Notes: a model not told the origin generated them from the letters alone. 36,774 nt of DNA from Pseudomonadales bacterium (GCA_029248675.1 JAQWIX010000004.1:1-36774); one strand, 5' to 3'. Positions 24,403 to 33,070 are shown, counted from the stretch's first letter. Made by a program: numbers and translations.

Positions 24403-25353
24403 CTAACGCACCGGTTGACCGCCTAGCCGACTGGCCCAATCCAGCTTAGAGCGACAGGCTTCATAAAAGCTGTGATCCGACGGATACAGCAGCTTCAGTT
24501 GATCCGGGTGTTTTTGGATTTGAATCTCATCGCCGACCTCGAAACGGATCTGGACTTGAGAGTCGCAACTAATTTGCGGCGCTGTTCCGGGATTGTCCAG
24601 CAGGCGTAAACGCAACACCTTGTCCCCGGGCACCACTAGGGGGCGAGATGTCAGGGTATGGGGGAACATGGGCACGACGACAAGGGCATCCAAACCGGGG
24701 TGCATAATAGGACCGCCCGCTGACAGCGCGTAGGCGGTTGATCCGGTTGGGCTGGCAACAATCAGGCCATCCGAGCGCTGCTCATAGACATATTCATCGT
24801 CCAACCAAAGGGCGAATTCCATCATGCCCATGACCACCCCGGGGCTGATAACCACATCGTTCAAGGCACTTTGCTGGGCAATAACGCTGCCGTTGCGCAG
24901 TACCGATGCTTGCAGCAAAAAGTGATTTTCTACCCAGTATTGTCCGGCCAAGATCTCAGCGAATTTGGTCTCGATCTGATCTGGCGATATCGCGGCCAAA
25001 AAACCGAGCCCACCGCGATTAACCCCCACAACAGGCACCCCAGAAGCTGCCATTTCCCGGCCAAAGCCAAGCAAACTACCGTCTCCGCCCACAACCACCA
25101 CAAGATCTACGGCCTTACCCATTTCATCGTCGCCGCAACTGCATCGAACACTGCCATCCGGCGCCTGAGCAGGCAGAGATGCTAGGGTTTGTTCGCCGAA
25201 CAGCACACTTACTTGATGCGCCTGCATAAAGGCTTCTACCGCGTTTACACTGGCTAAAATCTCAGAGGTGTGTCGTCTCGCAACGATGGCAACCGTGTTA
25301 AAAGATGTGTTCACGTCAACTCCATGTTCTCGGTACTGGGCGGAAGAATTCAT
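24403..25353 (-). CDS. nadK: NAD kinase
   Basis: Phosphorylates NAD to NADP with ATP. The 316-residue product has the family GGDGS motif (89-93) with its catalytic Asp, then VNRGGLGFLAA and the ALNDVVI motif. The glycine-rich signature RSDGLIVASPTGSTAYALS and VVPMFPHTLTSRPLVV follow. The Asp in NDVV (Glu in E. coli) is also what I remember from Pseudomonas. The start at ATG 25353 is preferred over an upstream TTG that would add 17 unconserved residues. It is slightly longer at the N-terminus than the E. coli enzyme, with a Cys-rich CSCGDDE insert before the GGDGS strand. It is divergent from cysE with about 205 bases between. Confidence 0.96.
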   Translation of the reverse strand: MNSSAQYREHGVDVNTSFNTVAIVARRHTSEILASVNAVEAFMQAHQVSVLFGEQTLASLPAQAPDGSVRCSCGDDEMGKAVDLVVVVGGDGSLLGFGREMAASGVPVVGVNRGGLGFLAAISPDQIETKFAEILAGQYWVENHFLLQASVLRNGSVIAQQSALNDVVISPGVVMGMMEFALWLDDEYVYEQRSDGLIVASPTGSTAYALSAGGPIMHPGLDALVVVPMFPHTLTSRPLVVPGDKVLRLRLLDNPGTAPQISCDSQVQIRFEVGDEIQIQKHPDQLKLLYPSDHSFYEACRSKLDWASRLGGQPVR

Positions 25354-25558
25354 GACCGCCGTGTCCAGAAGCGGCACCCTACACAAGCGCACCGCCCCTA
25401 ACAATGGCTGAGGCTTCCAAGGTGGGCGGTCTCAGTCTTGGCAGCGCAGGCAGACACCTGCTAGGCTCGCTCCACTTAACGGGTGACGCCTTATCAATCA
25501 CATAGGCTGACTCGCCCGAGCATCGCAAATCCGGAACACATCACCGCGGGGTTCGATC

Positions 25559-26413
25559 ATGACGACTAAAACTAACTCTTCCCTGCTGGAAAATCGGTTT
25601 CAAGAAGTCATGCAAGATCAGCGAGAAGACTCGCTGGCACATTTGCACAGGCTTGAGGACTTGTGGCCGGTAATGCGCGAGGAGGCTCAGCGCAAAGCGA
25701 AAGAAGAGCCCATTCTGGGCAGTTACTTCCACGCCACCATTTTAAATCACAAATCCTTTGGCGATGCTCTGAGCTTTCGGTTGGCGAGCAAACTCGACAA
25801 CCCCATGCTACCCACCATGTTGATTCGAGACGTTATTGCAGAAGCAACTCAAGCGGATCAGGACATCTTAAGTGCCGCAGAGATTGACATCATTGCGAAT
25901 TTCAATCGAGATCCGGCCTGTCGCGATCTGTCCAGCGCGTTTTTATTCTTCAAGGGCTATCATGCCCTGCAAGCACATCGAATCGCCCACTGGCTGTGGC
26001 AAGCCAATCGACACACCTTGGCTCAGTTTTTCCAGAACCAGATTAGCGTCACCCTTGGCGTAGACATTCACCCGGCGGCAAAAATTGGTAGCGGCATCAT
26101 GTTCGACCATGCCACTGGAATTGTTATCGGTGAGACTGCAGTTATCGAGGACGATGTGTCCTTGCTCCATTCCGTTACCCTAGGGGGTACCGGCAAGAGC
26201 AGCGGTGATCGGCATCCGAAAATCCGCAAGGGTGTGCTCCTGTCTGCGGGCTGCAAGATCATTGGCAACATCGAAATCGGCCAAAACGCCAAAGTCGGTG
26301 CCGGTAGCGTTGTGCTCGAAGACGTACCATCCAATGTTACTGTCGCTGGCGTACCTGCACGCATCGTTGGCGAGGTAGCAGAAGCCGCCGTGCCCGCCCA
26401 CGTGATGACTTAG
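25559..26413 (+). CDS. cysE: serine O-acetyltransferase
   Basis: Transfers acetyl from acetyl-CoA to L-serine, the first committed step of cysteine synthesis. The 284 residues comprise an N-terminal helical SATase domain (about 1-150, including AKEEPILGSYFHATIL and FFKGYHALQAHRIAHWLW) and a C-terminal left-handed beta-helix of hexapeptide repeats. The catalytic DHATGIVIGET and SVTLGGTGK segments are intact. The C-terminus ends AVPAHVMT, without the usual terminal Ile known from E. coli for cysteine synthase binding. The ATG has GGGG seven bases upstream. The gene is monocistronic and converges on the FrnE-like gene, 11 bases apart. Confidence 0.96.
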   Translation: MTTKTNSSLLENRFQEVMQDQREDSLAHLHRLEDLWPVMREEAQRKAKEEPILGSYFHATILNHKSFGDALSFRLASKLDNPMLPTMLIRDVIAEATQADQDILSAAEIDIIANFNRDPACRDLSSAFLFFKGYHALQAHRIAHWLWQANRHTLAQFFQNQISVTLGVDIHPAAKIGSGIMFDHATGIVIGETAVIEDDVSLLHSVTLGGTGKSSGDRHPKIRKGVLLSAGCKIIGNIEIGQNAKVGAGSVVLEDVPSNVTVAGVPARIVGEVAEAAVPAHVMT

Positions 26414-26424
26414 GCAACGCGCGG

Positions 26425-27105
26425 TCAGCCGCTAGCGAACTTAGTTTTCGCTCGCAAGATAATCGCCTGCATGGTTTCAACACTTTGCGCGCCGGGCAAC
26501 AGATAACCGCCACCCATGACGTACCCGGGAACTCCGGACACCCCAAGCTCTATAGCCCTCTGCAACTGTTCGTCCACCTCAGCGTCTAGAGCTGCGCCCA
26601 CTTCCCCCAGCCCTGCAAAAACTTCTTCCTGAGCTTCTGCATTCAAATCGAGGGGGGCGGCGATGTCTTTCAGCACCGACCTGTCTCCGATATCCAGACC
26701 AGCGCAGAAGTAGGCCTGAAATAGGTTTTCAACCAACTCATGTTGCTGCTGCCAGCCTAGATGTTGGTAGGCCCACTCGACTAATCGATGGGCGGCGCGG
26801 GTATTCGGCGTGCGCTGAATCAGGTCATACCGCAGGGCTATGCCCTCGGCTTCTGCCTCGGCCAATATGGTCCCGGGCACCCGACCCTTATCGCCCCGAG
26901 GACCATAGCGGGCGCGCAACATCTCGCCTCGATCCACGCCCTCTGTCGGTAGATTGGGATAAAGCAAGTAAGGCCGCCATCGCAATCGGACATCAGCATC
27001 CATAGCATCCCCTGTTCCCGACAGTCTTAGTGCCGCATCCAAGCGCCGTTTGCCAATGAAGCACCATGGGCATATCGCATCCGAAAAAATCTCTATTTCC
27101 AACAC
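26425..27105 (-). CDS. FrnE-type DsbA-family oxidoreductase
   Basis: A 226-residue cytoplasmic thioredoxin-fold protein of the FrnE / 2-hydroxychromene-2-carboxylate isomerase-like branch of the DsbA family. It starts LEIEIFSDAICPWCFIGKRR with a CPWC active site near residues 12-15. A helical insertion follows, and the C-terminal cis-proline loop is GVSGVPGYVMGGGY. There is no signal peptide, so it is not a periplasmic disulfide oxidase. The start is GTG at 27105: AGGAG sits seven bases upstream, and the protein then begins exactly at the first conserved strand. Roles proposed for the family include disulfide and oxidative stress handling. Confidence 0.92.
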   Translation of the reverse strand: MLEIEIFSDAICPWCFIGKRRLDAALRLSGTGDAMDADVRLRWRPYLLYPNLPTEGVDRGEMLRARYGPRGDKGRVPGTILAEAEAEGIALRYDLIQRTPNTRAAHRLVEWAYQHLGWQQQHELVENLFQAYFCAGLDIGDRSVLKDIAAPLDLNAEAQEEVFAGLGEVGAALDAEVDEQLQRAIELGVSGVPGYVMGGGYLLPGAQSVETMQAIILRAKTKFASG

Positions 27106-27112
27106 CGGATAG

Positions 27113-27117
27113 CTCCT
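27113..27117 (-). promoter_or_regulatory. ribosome-binding site that fixes a GTG start
   Basis: AGGAG on the minus strand, seven bases before GTG 27105 of the FrnE-like gene. Starts further upstream in frame would read through this site. Confidence 0.8.
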
Positions 27118-27249
27118 ATGTATCGCGCCATCAACGCACCCGGGCACTGATGTTATGGCGTGTTAATCGGACAATTGCGGTGGAAACTTCTCACCGTGTT
27201 TGCCATTCTTTGGCACCTTAGTTCTGTTATCACCTACGAGCAAATCGCC

Positions 27250-27537
27250 ATGTGGTTGACATCCAAAACGCTGCTGCTTTTCACAGGCGGGGTCTGCACG
27301 GTGCTGGGTTTCGTGGGACTGGCCATACCCCTGATGCCGGGGTTCGTTTTTTTTGCGATTGCTGTTATTTGCTTTTCCTCTGCATCACCCACACTGCACC
27401 GTAAGCTTACTGCAGTGCCAAAGATCGAGCAGTTCCTACAGAGCGTACAAGACAGCCGTCATATGCCTCTTGGGCAGCGCGTTACCAAGGGCGCGAAACA
27501 GGCCGCACGGCTGCTAAAGAGCGGACGTCATGAGTGA
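27250..27537 (+). CDS. short DUF454-like membrane protein
   Basis: A 95-residue membrane protein from ATG 27250 (or 125 residues from GTG 27160; neither start has a strong ribosome-binding site). Two close hydrophobic helices are joined by VGLAIPLMPGFVFFAIAVIC, followed by FSSASPTLHRKL. That is the signature region of DUF454 (YbaN-type) proteins, where it reads like G-x-x-x-P-L-L-P-T-T-P-F. The C-terminal membrane half of DUF454 is replaced by a short basic tail. It overlaps the PfkB kinase gene by eight bases. Function unknown. Confidence 0.75.
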   Translation: MWLTSKTLLLFTGGVCTVLGFVGLAIPLMPGFVFFAIAVICFSSASPTLHRKLTAVPKIEQFLQSVQDSRHMPLGQRVTKGAKQAARLLKSGRHE

Positions 27538-28450
27538 GACCACTGCCCCAGAGATCGCCGTGATGGGGGCCTTGGCCTACGACCAAATCGCTAAAACAGA
27601 CAAAGTTTTTGGCCCGGAAGGCCCTGGTCTTAACTGCAAAGTTACCGCTCAACAAGAATTTTTCGGGGGTTGCGCCGGCAACATCGCTTACGGACTTGGC
27701 TTGCAGCAAGTACCTGCCATCGTCATTTCCAGCGCCGGGGGCGAGGACTTCAGGCGCTATGCCCAGCATTTGAATTTAGACCTCAGCGGCATTCTGGTGG
27801 TGTCCGGGGCCCAATGCGCTCGAGCCAACATCATCACTGACCCGAATGGTCAGCAATTTACGGCCTTTGCGCCGGGACCCAGCATCGCGGCGGAAACCTG
27901 GCAAGTACATCTGAGCAACCAGCCATTAGAATCGGCACCCATATTCGTCTGTGCACCCTTCCCCGCCGAATTGATGAGGCTGGCCCTCGCCGAGTCGCGC
28001 CGGCGTAATCCTGACACTTTGAATATTTGGCTCCCCGGCCAGTACGCGGACAATTTAGACGCCAACGTACTGGAGCAAAGTGCCGAGCTCAGCGACGTCA
28101 TCATTGGCAACAGCCACGAAATGTCCCATATTCGCGGCATGGCCCCCAAGTCCTTAGCCGGCAAGGTGGCCATTGAAACCAACGGTTCCCGCCCTGTTCG
28201 TGCCCTACTACCCGATGGCAGCCAGCGCACATTACCCGTGCCCGCTGTGACGAATCACCTAGATCCCACTGGCTGTGGCGACGCCTTTGTGGCGGGTATC
28301 CTGCCGGAAATTCTAAAGTCTCTTAAGACTGCCGGCCGGCCCCGTTGGCATACCGAAATCAATAATGTAATCCGAGCAGGCATTCGACATGCTGCCAAGT
28401 GCCTAGTCCGGCAAGGCTCCCAAACCTACGAATTGAGCATGGAATCATGA
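27530..28450 (+). CDS. PfkB-family carbohydrate/nucleoside kinase
   Basis: A 306-residue ribokinase-fold kinase. The N-terminal PfkB signature is FFGGCAGNIAYGL (about 45-57). The C-terminal signature DPTGCGDAFVAG (245-256) carries the catalytic Asp251 and anion hole. The usual T-G-A-G-D has Cys in place of Ala, a variant I also recall in adenosine-kinase-like bacterial proteins. The substrate could be a sugar or a nucleoside such as adenosine; the sequence does not decide. It starts MSETTAP within the end of the DUF454-like gene, and its stop overlaps the next start as ATGA, so three genes are coupled. Confidence 0.9.
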   Translation: MSETTAPEIAVMGALAYDQIAKTDKVFGPEGPGLNCKVTAQQEFFGGCAGNIAYGLGLQQVPAIVISSAGGEDFRRYAQHLNLDLSGILVVSGAQCARANIITDPNGQQFTAFAPGPSIAAETWQVHLSNQPLESAPIFVCAPFPAELMRLALAESRRRNPDTLNIWLPGQYADNLDANVLEQSAELSDVIIGNSHEMSHIRGMAPKSLAGKVAIETNGSRPVRALLPDGSQRTLPVPAVTNHLDPTGCGDAFVAGILPEILKSLKTAGRPRWHTEINNVIRAGIRHAAKCLVRQGSQTYELSMES

Positions 28451-29451
28451 GTGACAACGATTGGCTTGCGAGCGTGCCACGGCTAGAGCTTGGACACGGC
28501 CCGACGCCGCTGGAACCCCTGCACCGCTTAAGCCGTGAGTTGGGCGGCCCCATGATTTGGTTGAAACGCGATGACTGTACTGGACTTGCGACCGGCGGTA
28601 ACAAAACACGAAAACTCGAATACCTGATGGCAGATGCTTTGGAGCAAGGAGCCGACTGCATCGTTACCTACGGGGCAGTGCAGTCAAACCACGCCCGACA
28701 AACCGCTGCTGCCTGCGCCAAACTCGGCTTACCCTGCCACCTGTTGCTTAGCCAGCGCGTGGATTGGCCTCATGAAAGCTATCAAACCCAGGGCAACGTG
28801 CTGCTGGATAAATTGCTAGGCGCCATCCTGCACACCAGCTCACTGGAGGACGCCGCTACTGCGCGCAAAAAGCTCCTTGAAAAGCTGCATGGGGAAGGAC
28901 GCCGGGTTTATGAGATCCCCGCCGGAGGTTCTAGCCCTGTTGGCGCCCTAGGCTACACCCGATGCTTAGAAGAATTGATGGCTCAATGTGCCGATCAAGG
29001 GGTGGGCGGCAATCTCATCGTTCACGCTTCCGCCAGCGCCGGAACCCAAACGGGTCTGGTTTTTGGCAAGAGTGTGTTGGATTTAGATGCCAAGATCTTG
29101 GGCATCAACGTGTTCCATCCGGATCCTCAAACACTCAAGGACAGAGTGACCCAACTCGCCACCAAGATGGCTGAAAGCTGGCCACAGGCAGAGCTGAAGC
29201 AGGCCTTTGATGTTCAAGTGAACCACGCGTATTTCGGTGAAGGTTACGGTCAACCGACCCAAGGCTGCATAAGGGCCATCAACATGGCTGCCCAACTCGA
29301 GGGCCTGTTGTTTGATCCCGTGTATTCGGGTAAGGCCCTAGCCGCTCTGATTGACCAGATCAATCTGGGCAACCTCAATCACTTGGACGATGTGATTTTG
29401 ATTCATACCGGTGGCGGCGCCAGTTTAGGCGCCTACATCGATGCCTTTTAG
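28447..29451 (+). CDS. D-cysteine desulfhydrase / ACC deaminase-family PLP enzyme
   Basis: A 334-residue fold-type II PLP enzyme. D-cysteine desulfhydrase splits D-cysteine into pyruvate, sulfide and ammonia; ACC deaminase relatives open aminocyclopropane carboxylate. The PLP lysine is Lys53 in LATGGNKTRKLEYL. YGAVQSNHARQTAAA is the phosphate-side loop, and IPAGGSSPVGALGY and IHTGGGASLGAY are further conserved segments. The start ATG 28447 overlaps the kinase stop (ATGA); a longer frame exists upstream but is internal to the kinase. The enzyme choice is by overall resemblance to DcyD/YedO; ACC deaminase activity is possible. Confidence 0.88.
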   Translation: MSDNDWLASVPRLELGHGPTPLEPLHRLSRELGGPMIWLKRDDCTGLATGGNKTRKLEYLMADALEQGADCIVTYGAVQSNHARQTAAACAKLGLPCHLLLSQRVDWPHESYQTQGNVLLDKLLGAILHTSSLEDAATARKKLLEKLHGEGRRVYEIPAGGSSPVGALGYTRCLEELMAQCADQGVGGNLIVHASASAGTQTGLVFGKSVLDLDAKILGINVFHPDPQTLKDRVTQLATKMAESWPQAELKQAFDVQVNHAYFGEGYGQPTQGCIRAINMAAQLEGLLFDPVYSGKALAALIDQINLGNLNHLDDVILIHTGGGASLGAYIDAF

Positions 29452-29468
29452 GCGTCACCCAATAGACC

Positions 29469-30272
29469 TTAGCCGACGAACATTCCACCGTTAGGGAACA
29501 GGGTTTGGCCGTTAAAGTAACTGGATTCGGCGCTGGCAAGAAACAACGCCGTGCTGGCTATCTCGTTGGCCTGCCCCATCCGCTGCATGGGCGTCATAGA
29601 CATAACCGTTTCCATCCATTCCGGTGATTGACGGATATTGGCTGTCATCGGTGTTTCGATAAAACCCGGGCAGATGGCATTCACGCGGATATTGGCGGTG
29701 CTGTACTCTGTTGCAACGGTCTGAGTCAACATGATGACCGCAGCTTTGGACACGCAATAGTCTGAAGCGCCGGGCAATGGGCGCCGACCAGCGATGGAGG
29801 CGATATTTACAATGGTGCCATGAGTTTCCTTGGCCAACATATGACCAATGGCCACTTTGTTGGTGAGCATGACGCCAGTTACATTTACGGCCATGACCTT
29901 TTCCCAGTCGGCCAATTCACGATTGTGAAATAGACGCTCTTCTGGGTCCGCCTCTACTTCGCTTACTTCACCGCTGATGTAACCGGAAGAGGAAACGCCT
30001 GCCGCTGCCAGCACCGTGTCCACTCGGCCGTAGCGTTCCACCACGTCAGCAAAAAGCGCTTCTTGGCTGGCCTGAGAGGTTACATCTACTTGAACAAATT
30101 CAATGCTCGCTCCACTGGCCGACATTTCGGCGGCGGCATTGGCTCCACGTTCGGCATTGATGTCCGCCACCACGACCTGCGCCCCTTCTGCTGCGTAACG
30201 AAGTGCGCTGGCACGGCCTAGACCGCTGATACCACCGGTAATTACCGCAACTTTATCCGTTAATGCTCCCAT
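29469..30272 (-). CDS. short-chain dehydrogenase/reductase (SDR), possible LvaD-like
   Basis: A 267-residue classical SDR. The nucleotide loop is TGGISGLG (12-19). Asp37 (VADIN) after the second strand favours NAD(H). The catalytic residues are Ser159 (NIASIAG) and YxxxK at Tyr172-Lys176 (YCVSK). An insertion of about 20 residues (about 100-120) precedes the dimer helix. AGGGG lies six bases before the ATG. It is the last gene of the minus-strand run acyl-CoA dehydrogenase, kinase, SDR, with a 93-base gap from the kinase. In that context it may interconvert a 4-oxo and a 4-hydroxy acyl-CoA; this role is inferred from neighbours only. Confidence 0.9.
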   Translation of the reverse strand: MGALTDKVAVITGGISGLGRASALRYAAEGAQVVVADINAERGANAAAEMSASGASIEFVQVDVTSQASQEALFADVVERYGRVDTVLAAAGVSSSGYISGEVSEVEADPEERLFHNRELADWEKVMAVNVTGVMLTNKVAIGHMLAKETHGTIVNIASIAGRRPLPGASDYCVSKAAVIMLTQTVATEYSTANIRVNAICPGFIETPMTANIRQSPEWMETVMSMTPMQRMGQANEIASTALFLASAESSYFNGQTLFPNGGMFVG

Positions 30273-30365
30273 AGCTTTCCCCTCTCGTTTTACTGCTGGT
30301 TTGCTGCTGTTTGGTTGTTACTTGTCGCACATGATCCCTGCTTTTGCCTAAGCTTGGAGCTACCG

Positions 30366-31796
30366 CTAAACGCCGGCTCCTCCCTCTAGGGCTGTTGCCA
30401 AGCCGGGATAGCGAGGCTGATCGATGTTGATCTGATTCACAATAGCCCCTCTCAAGTGTTCGGCCAAGCCGGGAGAATCCAAAGCCACACGACCATCCCG
30501 TAGCCCTTTCACCAATTGCCAGCGAAGTTCTTGTAACTGGGTTTCCTCACTCCTGCATAGCTTGCGCAACCGACCCACTTCGGCTTCGGCAGCGGCCCGG
30601 CCAAACACCATCTCGCGCTGAACAATTTCTAAGGAGTTGCTGGCCACACGCGCCAAAAACTGAGTTCTGCCTTGAGTATCTGCCATGACTTGCTCCCGCA
30701 AAAAAGTCACAACGCTGGTGAGCAATTCATCCGCGCGCGGCATATCGACTAAGCCCGCCCCCTCGTCGCCAGCAACTAACGACACAGGCCCGGGAATGAG
30801 CAGGTTCACGCAATCCACTTGGCACTCAGACGAACGGCGACCGATGCCCGGGCGCTCGACGCTTTGATCCGGGCCATTGCGGTAGTGCTCGGCCATGCCA
30901 AGACAACCCACGGCCCACCAAAACGAGCCGAAAACCTGCCAGAACTTCACAGCCTGCCGATCAATCGTTTGGCCTGTTACCGATTCATAACCGGCGAAGA
31001 AGTCCTCGGCTTGACCAAAGCCACCCACAGGTAAGTGGGCTCGACCGAAACGCCAGGAATGGCACAGCATCCAGCCCAAATCCCGCATCGGATCCCCAAT
31101 GTGTGCAACTTCCCAATCCAGAACAGCAACCATGCCCGATGGATCTACCATCACGTTGCCATTGCGATAATCGTTGTGCACGAGGCTGGGAGTGTAGTTT
31201 TGGGGCAAATGATCCAGCAGCCAGCGAGCGGTAAAATCGATCATCGGCTGGGGTGTCTCAAAGGCCTGATAACGCTCCCAAGTCTGGCGTACATAGTCCT
31301 CGGGACTCAGGTGTTGAAGATGCTGGTCCAAACCGCTGGCTTGCAGGTCGATACTGTGAATGCGCGCCAAGGTCTCCCCGAACATGTGGGCCAATTGGGG
31401 GCGAACCTGATCCAACTCCGGGTCTTTGACAATGCGTGCGCCCAGGGCCTCCCCCTCTAGCCATTCCATAATGAAACCGGCGCCAAGCCCCTCTTCAGGC
31501 CGCAAGACGTGGAACACCTGAGGCTCCGGAACGCCATGCTCTCGAGCAACTTGCATCAACTTGGCTTCCACGGCTAGGCCGGGATGCTGGGCGGTAATTT
31601 CCCCCTCTTCACCACCGGCAGCCCGGCGCATGGCGAGCAATCGCTGATCGCCAGAACCGCTAATGACGATTCGGTAAGTTTCTTGACTGGCACCACCGGA
31701 TAGACGCTCTAGCTGAACCAGTGCTTGGCAATCCTCAATTACCTTGGGCAGTAGTTGCCCCAATGCCTCGGTCAGCTCGCTATGAGACAGGCTCAA
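30366..31796 (-). CDS. APH-like acyl kinase fused to a DUF6285-like domain
   Basis: A 476-residue protein. Residues 1-345 are an aminoglycoside-phosphotransferase-fold kinase: the catalytic loop LVHNDYRNGNVMVD has Asp209, the metal Asp227 is in VLDWEVAHIGDP, and the IGRRSSECQVD segment is typical of the ACAD10/11 and LvaA branch. Residues about 352-470 (from ELLTSVVTFLREQV, through RVASNSLEIVQREMVFG, to VNQINIDQPRYPG) resemble DUF6285, normally a separate small protein that follows this kinase. The start is a TTG at 31796; AGGGAGGA lies six bases upstream and no ATG is near. It is two bases from the acyl-CoA dehydrogenase stop. The kinase class is firm; the fused domain is my reading by pattern. 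Confidence 0.85.
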   Translation of the reverse strand: MSLSHSELTEALGQLLPKVIEDCQALVQLERLSGGASQETYRIVISGSGDQRLLAMRRAAGGEEGEITAQHPGLAVEAKLMQVAREHGVPEPQVFHVLRPEEGLGAGFIMEWLEGEALGARIVKDPELDQVRPQLAHMFGETLARIHSIDLQASGLDQHLQHLSPEDYVRQTWERYQAFETPQPMIDFTARWLLDHLPQNYTPSLVHNDYRNGNVMVDPSGMVAVLDWEVAHIGDPMRDLGWMLCHSWRFGRAHLPVGGFGQAEDFFAGYESVTGQTIDRQAVKFWQVFGSFWWAVGCLGMAEHYRNGPDQSVERPGIGRRSSECQVDCVNLLIPGPVSLVAGDEGAGLVDMPRADELLTSVVTFLREQVMADTQGRTQFLARVASNSLEIVQREMVFGRAAAEAEVGRLRKLCRSEETQLQELRWQLVKGLRDGRVALDSPGLAEHLRGAIVNQINIDQPRYPGLATALEGGAGV

Positions 31797-31798
31797 GA

Positions 31799-33070
31799 TT
31801 AGTCCTCCCTCACACCCTTGGGCGCTCTTTGCCCCATAAAGCCAAAGAGGTACCCGGCCACTCGGCGCATTTGGATTTCTTCCGCGCCTTCCGTAATACG
31901 GTATCGGCGGTGATGACGATAAATGTGCTCAAAGGGCTTATGCCGGCTGTATCCCAATCCACCATGCACCTGCATGGCGCGGTCTGCGGCTTCGCAGCAA
32001 AGTCGATTGGCCCAGTAATTACACATGGACACTTTGTCCGATACTGAGAAGGCCCCGTAGGTATCCATTTGCCACGCGGTTTTGTGAATCAGCGCGCGCA
32101 ACATCTCGCATTGGGTCTGCAACTCAACTAAGGGGAATTGAATGCCTTGGTTGGTGGAAAGCGGTTTGCCGAATGGCGCGCGATGCTTGGCGTATTCGAT
32201 GGACTCATTCAAACAAAACTGCGCGGCGCCCAAGGATGATGCTGCTTGGCGAATTCGGTTTTCGTTAAAAAAGTGCTGTACGACCCCTAGCCCGCGGCCT
32301 TCACCACCAAAAATCGACTCGTGAGGCACCCGCACGTCTTTCATGGTTACCGTGCCGTGGTCTGTGGGCATATTGAATGTCCACAACATTTCTTCCACCT
32401 TGAACCCCTCGCTGTTTGTTGGGGTCAAGAAAGCCGTAATGCCGTCGCCATCGCCAGCCTTGCCACTGGTGCGGGCAAAAATAAGATCGTGCTTCGCTTT
32501 GTGAATGCCCGTGTTCCAAGTTTTAGAGCCGTTGATGATCCACTCATCGCCGTCCCGAACCGCCGTAGTTTCCATATGCGTTGCATCAGAACCGTGGTCC
32601 GGCTCAGTGATACCAAAGGCAAAACCTGCACGACCCTCGGCCAAATCGTCGATCCAAGCCGCCTTCTGCTCGTCGGTACCGTACTCGATCATCAGCAACA
32701 AGCCCACATTGTTGCCCACGATGGAGTGCTCGTTCTGCAAATCGTTATGCAAGCCAAGGCCCATAGCGGCGAAATGCTCACGAATGATGGCCATACCCAA
32801 GTTGGTGCCTTCTTGGCCGCCATATTCCTTAGGTAGGGGGTAACGGTAATGGCCAGCATCGTCTGCTAATCGCTTCGCCTTAGACAGCAGCGCCTCCCAC
32901 TCCTCGTTAGGCAAGCCCCCGCGCTCCCAATCTGTGCGAGCATCCTCTCGGCGATGATCAAAGAAGCGGATGTTGTCATCGGCATTCTCTAGCGGTTTGA
33001 TGGTGTTCTCGATAAACGCATCGAGTTCATCCAAATAGTTTTGCAGATCTTGGGGAATATCGAAGTTCAT
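31799..33070 (-). CDS. ACAD10/11-type acyl-CoA dehydrogenase
   Basis: A 423-residue FAD flavoprotein of the acyl-CoA dehydrogenase fold. Visible are the ARTDWERGGLPNEEWEALL head, the flavin-contacting FAFGITEPDHGSDATHMET, WIINGSKTWNTG, and QVHGGLGYSRHKPFE. The end ITEGAEEIQMRR holds the Glu at the usual catalytic-base position. This subfamily pairs with, or in animals is fused to, an APH-like kinase, and handles 4-hydroxyacyl-CoAs through a 4-phospho intermediate (ACAD10/11, LvaC). The ATG at 33070 has AAGGAGG five bases upstream; the frame extends upstream, but that part is unconserved. First gene of the three-gene operon. Confidence 0.93.
   Translation of the reverse strand: MNFDIPQDLQNYLDELDAFIENTIKPLENADDNIRFFDHRREDARTDWERGGLPNEEWEALLSKAKRLADDAGHYRYPLPKEYGGQEGTNLGMAIIREHFAAMGLGLHNDLQNEHSIVGNNVGLLLMIEYGTDEQKAAWIDDLAEGRAGFAFGITEPDHGSDATHMETTAVRDGDEWIINGSKTWNTGIHKAKHDLIFARTSGKAGDGDGITAFLTPTNSEGFKVEEMLWTFNMPTDHGTVTMKDVRVPHESIFGGEGRGLGVVQHFFNENRIRQAASSLGAAQFCLNESIEYAKHRAPFGKPLSTNQGIQFPLVELQTQCEMLRALIHKTAWQMDTYGAFSVSDKVSMCNYWANRLCCEAADRAMQVHGGLGYSRHKPFEHIYRHHRRYRITEGAEEIQMRRVAGYLFGFMGQRAPKGVRED

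Noticed and set aside
31035-31460. 141-codon plus-strand open frame inside the kinase gene
   Set aside because: Antisense to the catalytic-loop region of the kinase; a shadow of codon bias.
32321-32836. 171-codon plus-strand open frame antisense to the acyl-CoA dehydrogenase
   Set aside because: It is fully covered by a conserved gene on the other strand, and no family motif or start signal supports it.
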